Below are positions 56,132 through 64,000 of a stretch of 64,000 nucleotides of DNA, in pieces. Made by a program: the position numbers and the translations under genes. Numbering within the stretch: the first letter of the stretch is position 1; the number at the start of each line of letters is the position of its first letter. This DNA is from Protopterus annectens. Its lineage: Eukaryota; Chordata; Ceratodontiformes; Protopteridae. A model generated the notes under the pieces. That model worked only from the letters and a program-made list of their open reading frames with translations, ran no database searches and had not been told where the DNA came from. Location of the stretch: the NCBI RefSeq assembly GCF_019279795.1, contig NC_056725.1, forward strand, positions 1,754,748,108 to 1,754,812,107, in the 5' to 3' direction.

Positions 56132-56299
56132 GTCTCTTGAGAGAAACATACTGCACTGTTGTTTGCAGAGTTTTAAGTGCTGGGCTGGGCTAGTGTTCTG
56201 CCTGTGTAATTGCCTGCTTCTGATTGTTTTCACCTGCTAGCTCTGCCAGTATTCCCTGCTAGCTTCCTACTATTTCTTCTACTTCCTTTTTCCTTTCTG

Positions 56300-56490
56300 T
56301 TTCCTCAGGGGGGAGCAACGAGCATACAAGCGCAAACACGCTCACAGCGGCCAACACGCGCGCACACATGCTTAGACGGACTAGAATCTGCTTATTCGGG
56401 TTAAACCGCATGAACACCAGCGCAAACAAGCTTACAGGTCTTTAAACAGGCTCCTACATGCTTACTCCAGCTTAAACGCGCACTCTCCCA
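56300..56490. repeat. Diverged subterminal-type repeats, copy B
   Basis: Counterpart of 40920-41110, with the same GCGCAAACA / GCTTAC / TTTAAAC vocabulary. Confidence 0.4.
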
Positions 56491-57321
56491 GCAAGAAACT
56501 TGGGTGCTATCCATAGTGTACACCTTCCATTTCTTGGCTTTCCCATGCCTACTTGTTGACACTCCTCTTTCCATGATGTGTCACTGACATCTTTCACATG
56601 CCACTGTGCTCCAATGAGCTTCATTTCTTTCATACATACCCCCCTGTGATGTCACCCATCTCCTACTCTGTTACTCCCCCTTATCCTACTCCTACACTCC
56701 AGGGAATGTGCTCATTTGCTATGTTACAGTGCGATTCACTATCCTACCACTCATTTACATAGGATTGCCTACTAATGCTTAGTTACATGTCTTACACTCA
56801 GCTTTCCCCCTTAGCAACCCCTAATCGGTGGCCATGTTGTTTTCAGCCTGCTATTCCCTTACATTGTAAATTCATGCTTTGCATAAAACCCACTTTGTGG
56901 GTTTTAAATTTTTATTTTTCTGTTTTTTATAGCGCAGCCCGTTTGCGCGGCGCTGCGCTGTTTAAACACTTTTATTTCATTTTTGCATCGGGGTACGTTG
57001 CCAGTGGCCACATATTTGGCCATTGGCATGCTGCCTGGAACATATGCAACCTTTATTTGGAGCTGACAAGGCTCCACTGTGTTATTTGCAGAACGGTACT
57101 CAGTTGTCAACTGAGTACATTTCTGCAGATAACACGGCTCTTACACGGGCATGTTTCTGCTTCCTGGATCGCTAAATTACCTCATTTGCATGCCTTTCGG
57201 CTGCAAGTAAGGTAATTAGCATATCCACACCCTGTCCGTGTAAGAGGCGTTTTAGGTGCTCTCTTACACGCAAATACAGGCTGTTCCTGGATCGCTATGG
57301 CTGCATGGAGTCTTACACTAC

Positions 57322-57356
57322 TCAGACTCCGTGCAAGCCATCGTGAATCCTGCCCC
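57322..57356. repeat. Possible right terminal repeat of the Harbinger element, copy B
   Basis: Same motif as 41930-41964: reverse complement GGGGCAGGATTCACGA, adjoining ATATTTTG. Confidence 0.45.
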
Positions 57357-57755
57357 ATATTTTGTGAAAAAGGTAGCAGGACACACTAATTTCTTTGTAT
57401 TTGCAGGTGGATATGGTAACACACAGCAGCAGTTTTACAATAAGGAACCAATTCACTTAAAATTAACACTACAAGCAGAAATGCATGACCTCAAAAGATT
57501 TTAGTTTGGTCAGGCCAATCTTTGCCTGCTAAAAAAGGGTATTATTTAATGCACACTGGAAAATATTTAGTTTTTGTGCAGTTTATTTGCAATGAGTTAA
57601 CACCTTATGAAAACTAACATGGCTCTACTTCATAGTCATTCAAAAATGTTATAAAGTTCTTGTTCCCACTCCCCAACTTGAATCAAGCTGAGTTTTCTAG
57701 TTCTTCTCCACACATAGGTACATCTTTGTCATAAATGCAGTTCTGCTAATTCTCC

Positions 57756-58639
57756 AAGTATATCTACAGATATTTCCCTATCAGATTGTTTCCAATAAAT
57801 TTCTGCCCGATATCCTCCAACAGTTCCTGATTTGTGCATGACAATAGAAGGAAGCTCTGTGGCCATCATCTCTCACAATGAGTCTCTTTATCTTTTATAT
57901 TAGCTACTGTCTCTTCAGTAGACCTCCCTACAGTAACTTTTTTCTACATAGCCCTTCCTTTTTATAGGAGTAGTGTGTGTAGTGGTCTCATTCGGGATAA
58001 ATGCATGGGTTCTTTCCCATCCACACCACCCCATACCAGTCACTAGGGGCCACAGTACGACACACACACACATATGTATGTGTCTATGTACTCACTATAG
58101 TCTATGTATTTGTGTATGTATACTGAAAATTATAAAAACATGGCAGTATGCTGTTATAAAAACCATACAAAGTGTTCACCCTGCAGACCAAATAAGGGTA
58201 TGAGACCCAAACAGCACAATTCCAAATACAATGTTGAAAGTATATCTACAGATATTTCCCTATCAGATTGTTTCCAATAAATTTCTGCCCGATATCCTCC
58301 AACAGTTCCTGATTTGTGCATGACAATAGAAGGAAGCTCTGTGGCCATCATCTCTCACAATGAGTCTCTTTATCTTTTATATTAGCTACTGTCTCTTCAG
58401 TAGACCTCCCTACAGTAACTTTTTTCTACATAGCCCTTCCTTTTTATAGGAGTAGTGTGTGTAGTGGTCTCATTCGGGATAAATGCATGGGTTCTTTCCC
58501 ATCCACACCACCCCATACCAGTCACTAGGGGCCACAGTACGACACACACACACATATGTATGTGTCTATGTACTCACTATAGTCTATGTATTTGTGTATG
58601 TATACTGAAAATTATAAAAACATGGCAGTATGCTGTTAT
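57756..58639. repeat. 402-bp tandem duplication with an 80-bp spacer, copy B only
   Basis: 57756-58157 and 58238-58639 appear identical throughout. The 80 bases between (58158-58237) match neither copy A nor the repeat. Copy A has a single version (about 42373-42773). Confidence 0.9.
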
Positions 58640-60081
58640 CCTTGCCCATTTTCAATGCCAAGATTTGTGCTTTACGTAACAGAATATATGTTAGGAATGG
58701 CAACAGCATGTGCTGAAGTCTCTGTCACAGCCAGTGCTCGCAATTTGTGCTTCACAGCTGTCTGCACCATTGGAGAAGGTGCAGGCAGCGTTTACCACTA
58801 CCTGAGAGAACAGATAGTGGACAGATAGTGGGCCATTTGGGAGTGAAAAAGGGATATTGAAAGGAAACTAAGCAAACTGAGTCATCAACATGTGGAATCC
58901 AGGAATGTGTAAGGTAGGTTTATTTCTGTGGACACAAAAATGTGTGTAATATTAAAATTATTAGCTATAGGGACCTTTTAGTGCCCTGTAAGGATCATAT
59001 TAGGGCTGTCTCATGCTTTATCAATCTGGTAGCAAGCCACATGTAATATTATTATATTATGTGCAGCAGAGAATTCTGGGTTTGAATTAGATGGTTGATG
59101 ACCCTAATATGCAACCCTTTAACAAGATTTGGAACTCCTTAAAATGGGAAGTGTTGGAACATCCCTCCTTATTTTGAAGTGATAATCTAGAATGAGTTGT
59201 ATTGTATCTATGTTGAACACTTTATCCTTGTACACGTTATCTGTTCTTTTTCCTTCTGCGTTCATACTTGTGTTTACCATTGCTGCAGATGTATTACTTA
59301 ATATAACTGTTCTCAGACATTCGCCATAAGCCATAAACTGATGAGAATTAAACCATTATAGAGGTAATTTTATCACTAATTAGATGGTTATGTCTCCATT
59401 ACTTTAACAAATGATAACATAGTTCCTTCATTTTATTTCTTTTCAAAAATTTGCAGTCCAGTTTTTTTTTTGTTTCCTGTACTGGAAGAAATTGGGTTCA
59501 TCTGCTGTATTTCTGAACAGCATTAAACAACATGTAATGCAGTCTTTTTTTTACTACATACTTCAGCATTCTGAGATAATCTGGAATTGTTGAACAAATA
59601 TAGGTGACCAGTTTTGCCATTTGCCCTAATAGCTAACTCTATAGTACTGGATCAAATCTTAATTGGATGTGCTTTGACTGATAACTACTGCAGGCAGCAC
59701 TCTCATTCATTTACTTTAGTGATAGCATTTTAATAAAAGACATCTCAGTATCTTAATAGATTTGCTGGTGTGCATTATGCTGTTGCTAAGTTCCTAGGTC
59801 AGCCTGAGATGTGTTCCTGTACGTCTTCTCAGTTGCTCTAATGACATTGTTACAGTTCCCTTGTCCTACCTGCTTCTGAAACTGAATGTGGTGTTGGCAA
59901 ACAGTCTTTTATTCCCTACAACAACCTGTGCATTATGTCATGTTTAAACTGCAGATAAATTGATTTAAACCAATGATTGCTAATTTCTTTTTCAAATTGT
60001 GACTTCTGGCACCCATCTACCTCCTTTGTCTAAGTAGTAAAGTACTGTAAATTGCCTATGTCCAGGAACTTAAAATAATTT
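58640..60081. other. Region without recognisable genes, copy B
   Basis: Counterpart of about 42774-44214. No coding similarity. Confidence 0.6.
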
Positions 60082-61137
60082 ACTATTATTTCTGTGCAGT
60101 GCTGCAAATTGTTTCTGAGATTTCTAACATAGTTAAAGAAGGTTTTCTGGTTACCCTTCACCTAGTTGGTTATTCTTTTACCTCATATCTGGCTTTGATT
60201 GATTTGATCAGGGTAACGAGCTCCCTATTAAGTTTAGCAAGAGTGTCCTTAGCATCTTGAGAGGTAAATTTATTTTTGCAGGCAATATGTTTTCTTTTAT
60301 TACAGAGCCTATTTATATTTGGGTTTGACTAAATGGAATTATTCTTAAATGTGGCTTTCTATTTACTTCAGAAGTGGGTAGATGTGCCTATGCAGCTATT
60401 TACATGTGCATAGGATTTGACAGTAAAGGATTCCACATAATTCAGGCCATTGCTTAGTTTTAGTAGATTAACTTTAGCATAATCTCCGAAAACAGAGGTA
60501 TTGGAAGATGCTTTTGGCTTCAGTCTTCTAATGAATGTGGCTGATTTGTGGTCCAGTTTAACTATGGAGAAAGTGACGGACACCAAAGTTGTCCCATATT
60601 ATTAAGGACCAAGTCCAGGATTTTATCACTCCTGTTTGGGTAGAGACGAACTGATCCAGATATCCTGTACTGACGAAATCCAGAACTGTATGGGAATACA
60701 TACAAAAGGATATACAAGTTTCCCAGTTAATGGAGGAATAGTTGATTGAAGTCTCCTAGAATAATGGTGTTGGCTTAATGCATAGGGACACCATATTAGT
60801 TAGGTAGGAGATGTGGACTGATGTGGTACATTGAGGGAACCTATAGTTAGGTATGACTGAGTAAGGAATTTTGTTAAAGCCAAGTTGGATGTAGAGGAGT
60901 TCCATGTCATTATCTCACCTAGCAAGTCTGGAGATGAATTGTTCTTTAAGAATATGTAGACACCATCACCCTTTCATCTAAAGTGGTAGGCCTGAACTTG
61001 TGGCAGGTGTAGACATTCTGCATTAAAGGAGTGCCATCATCGGTCTTGAACTAGGTCTCTGTGGTGATGCATATACAGATGTTTTCCAAGGGAAGGAGTG
61101 CTTGTAAGGAGTGGACTTTTTAGCTTAGGCTCTGAAA
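60082..61137 (-). mobile_element. Oldest CR1-type relic, copy B, extending past the duplication
   Basis: Counterpart of 44215-45143, continuing past 61003 to the start of the endonuclease. Minus-strand pieces resemble SLxKKVHSLQALLPLENICICITTET, the family's ORF2 N-terminus. It shows what the right breakpoint cut through. Confidence 0.7.
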
Positions 61138-64000
61138 AGGAAATTAGTTATTTTCTAATTCACGTAACTATAGAATTCAGTATAAAAACTGTAAATGTTT
61201 CTGAATGCAAACACACTAGTTATTAAAGCAGCATCATGGTAGGGAATACTTCAGTACGGAAAGATTCAACTATATACATAGACATGAGTTCCTTAATACC
61301 TTTCTGTCAAAAAAAAAAAAAACCGCCAAAGTTCACACAGAGTTTAAAACTGTTGTAACTTAGACAAAATCTATTTATGTACATTGCCAAAGCTGGAATG
61401 AGTAAACAATGTAAAAATATGTAGAAAGGAGGATAGTTTGACAAAGTCTCTAAGGGAGGTAACATACCCCTCAGCTGTCCAGGTTTTTTGCAGAAAGTCC
61501 AGTTTTTTGCCCCATATTCCTCCTAAAAAGGATTGAAGTTGCTAAATAGTTTTAGACATCATACCATTTAGAAAAATGCATACCAACACAAATCCTGTTA
61601 GTCTAGCAATTTTATTATAAGTTCATGAAAGCAATATTTATAATCTGTCCCTGTTTATTTTAGGCTTTGTCCATATTGCTTGCACTAAGATGTTGAGGTG
61701 TGTGTGTGCATGAGAGACAGAGAAAGAGACAGATTCAAAGAGAGAGACAGATTCGGAGAGAGAGAGAGATGCTCTAGTTAGGTCTAGCAGGTGGAATTTA
61801 TTTTCAAGTGCATTTTCAAGGAATTGTGAGCTTCAAGGGAAGCAAAGGTTACTACTGCTCATGCTAAGTCTGATTAAAATGTGCAACTGTTTTGTTTAGC
61901 AAATGGTATCATTATTATGGTATAGAATTTTAAAAGCAGTGTTAGCACAGCAGGTAGCATACTTGCATCTTGATGCAAAGGGCTGTAGGTTCTATTCCTA
62001 CAGCATGTACATTTGTATTTTAAAAGGGTATGGTACTGCAGTCTTTAGTATGTCATCCTTTGGATGAGACACCTAATAACTATGAATCTGTTTTTCAGCT
62101 TGCCACCCATTCCTTATTGCAATATACCAGCTTACCATTTCTTTTAACGTAACATAGGCAATTTATTCAAGGGCAACAGGCACTGAATTTGTAAATGAAA
62201 CACTGAAATATAAAGTTGTTTTCTAGCAACAACCTCTTCATTGGTTTCAGCGGGTTGGCGGGTGCAGGTATAAAGCTCATCAGATGTGTAAATTTAGCTT
62301 CATACGTGCAAAGAATAAAATGAGTAGGAAATGGAAACAACAAAAAAGTCTAGAAGACTGCCAACAGCTTTTTCCACCGACATGCACTTAAAGAAATGAG
62401 ATCAACGTTGCAAAGATAACAGTTATGGATTCTACTAGACTTACAAATCACAGTTCTGACTTCTAGTACTAACAAAATAATCCTTTAGCTTAATACACCA
62501 CATGATAAAATTGCTACAAAATATAGCTGAACATAATTAAGAAATGTGTTTTTTAAAACTCCGTTACATTCCGAAACGTATATCTGCAATACTACAAAAA
62601 TACCTTTGAGACAGATTCCGTAGTCATTTTAACAATAATACGTCCGCTTAGTGATACTCCGAACAATCGTTGTCAATAATGAAGTCTCCTATTCTGTAAA
62701 AGTTTTTACTTCAATTCCCGCGACTCCCAATTTGCAACCATTGAACAGATGCCTACAAACAGAATAATATGATTGGTTGTATAGTCACTTCCGGGTTAGA
62801 GAGTGTCAATTTTAACTTAGACTTGGGGCAATGTGTACAGTGACAGTTTAGTGGTTGTTTTTTATTGTGGTGTCTGTTTAATAAGACTTGTTTAATGGTG
62901 TCAAGACTGAAGATGTGCTAGTATATCTTCCGAACTGGAATCATATTCAGGGGAAATATAAATATTGTTCACAGCATGCTATGGCTTGTCATTTTCGAAG
63001 GTCAATAGCTGCACAGGTAGAAGCATTTTTTTCCATTTTAGCTGTAAATGTATATATATTTTTTTAGTTTATAAAGTCGTACACAAACACGCTGTCTTTT
63101 ATAGAACAGTACAATTCATGATTTCGGTGTTGACGGTTCTTGTTTCTCAGTTATGGTCGCATGTTTTGACAAGCTAATTACCGCGTCCACGATCCACCTA
63201 GCATGCACGTCTGATATATTGGTAGGTCTCAACCTTCTATCTCCAAAATGAGAAACACTAGCCCCCATAATGTGGAACAAATGGCCAAAATATGGAACAC
63301 GTACAAATGGCTTACTAACAACTTCAGTTAGGAAGGTCATAAGATGGTTAAGATATGCTACTTTTACTTATAAAGATATTTTAGTGAATTTTAACAGACC
63401 GTTTCAATGTGGAACTTCGGGGAACATAACTTTTTAAGACCCCAGATGAGGTACGTTCCTTGTAATGAGGCACACTTGAGAGGTGTGTATATTGCAGAGC
63501 CGAGTGAAAGGAATAAATACACACTGACTTTAGTAGAAGACGTTTTGGGCTATATTAATAGAGGGGTTTTGAAAAGAATAAATGAGTGCGGTATGAAGGA
63601 AAAAAGGGGCAATTATTTGGGGTATGTAGTGGGTTGTCAAATGTAACATATAAGAGGAAGGCACATATGTATGAAAGGAGAGTGGGAAAATAAATTAGAG
63701 TATATAAGGAATCGAGGAAGAATGTAATTGGTAGGGTGAGGGGACAGAAATTTGCTGGGAGGGATAAGGAGGAGAAGTAAATAGTTTTCAGATAAATAGG
63801 TGAAAGGCCTTTTGAGAGTGCAGGAAGAATGTGGGAAGAGAGTTGAAATGTCAAGTCAGTGGTATGAAATACTGGTTAGCTTCTATTCTGGCCATCATTT
63901 TAATTAATGGCAAAGGAGGGTGAGTTCCAAGTTTTGAAAGTGGTGGTTAATTGAGAAAGAAAAATTGTCAGATGGAAAATATAACTGGAAAGGAGATAGA
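61138..64000. other. Right flank without recognisable genes
   Basis: AT-rich, with a GA-rich simple repeat at about 61708-61770 and the SINE at 61941. Open frames (for example the 79 codons at 63407-63646) show no recognisable domain. Confidence 0.6.
61941..62145 (+). mobile_element. tRNA-derived SINE (unrelated tail)
   Basis: GTTAGCACAGCAGGTAGCAT fits an A-box and GTAGGTTCTATTCCTAC a B-box with its T-stem. The head is followed by GTATGTCATCCTTTGGATGA, a block resembling a common conserved SINE body motif (TCATCTTTCGGATGAGAC). The tail is not the CR1 type seen at 30908-31052. The 3' limit is approximate. Confidence 0.65.

Larger units (their letters stand above)
45151..61003. repeat. Copy B of the 16-kb tandem duplication
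   Basis: Starts at CTGTTAGACAGAGG, homologous to 29051, and ends at GAACTTGTGG, homologous to 45143. Gene order and orientation are the same as in copy A. Differences are the inverted 29-base block, an extra 222-bp unit, loss of 969 bp and gain of a 402-bp duplicate. Confidence 0.95.

Noticed and set aside
63407-63646. 79-codon open frame near the right edge
   Set aside because: No recognisable motif and ordinary length for chance. Nothing in the surroundings supports a gene.

Overview
No host protein-coding gene is recognisable in this 64 kb window. It is vertebrate-type repeat DNA made of nested transposable elements, with microsatellites and tRNA-derived short repeats. The families present are PIF/Harbinger with Myb-like partner genes, CR1-type LINEs with an esterase ORF1, L1/Tx1-type LINEs, a GIY-YIG-bearing Penelope-like element and tRNA-headed SINEs. 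This mixture fits a lobe-finned fish or an amphibian, but that placement is a guess from repeat content only.

Layout. 1-4440: mostly featureless, with simple repeats, a hammerhead-like motif and one CR1/SINE tail. 4441-5275: decayed L1 3' end. 5883 onward: sequence that looks like PIF/Harbinger, starting with a terminal-repeat-like motif. It carries two different spliced Myb/SANT-like genes (9831-12006 and 14257-16872), several tRNA-like modules, a 40-bp tandem array and a 5'-truncated L1 (6476-9160) with an 18-bp target-site duplication. 17400-29195: a near full-length plus-strand CR1 whose ORF1 is interrupted by a 7.8 kb insertion (17722-25522). That insertion holds two Penelope-like copies head to head and is bounded by a 13-bp duplication of the CR1 target.

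29051-61003 is a direct tandem duplication of about 16 kb (copy A 29051-45143, copy B 45151-61003, 7 bp between). Each copy holds, in order: a decayed plus-strand CR1 piece; 222-bp tRNA-like tandem repeats; a minus-strand older CR1 split by a younger CR1; a minus-strand PIF/Harbinger DDE transposase; a Harbinger-like right terminus; and an older minus-strand CR1 fragment. A and B differ by scattered substitutions, a 29-bp micro-inversion, a 969-bp presence/absence, a change in tandem-unit number and a 402-bp internal duplication found only in B. The outer end of B continues 5' through the oldest CR1 fragment to about 61137. After that, 61138-64000 holds one tRNA-derived SINE and no recognisable gene.

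Reading the pieces together, the Myb-like genes (left, plus strand) and the transposase (right, minus strand) may be the dispersed parts of one large Harbinger element that was later filled with L1, CR1 and Penelope insertions and then partly duplicated. This is an inference. The two terminus-like motifs share only a short core, and the flanking triplets do not match.
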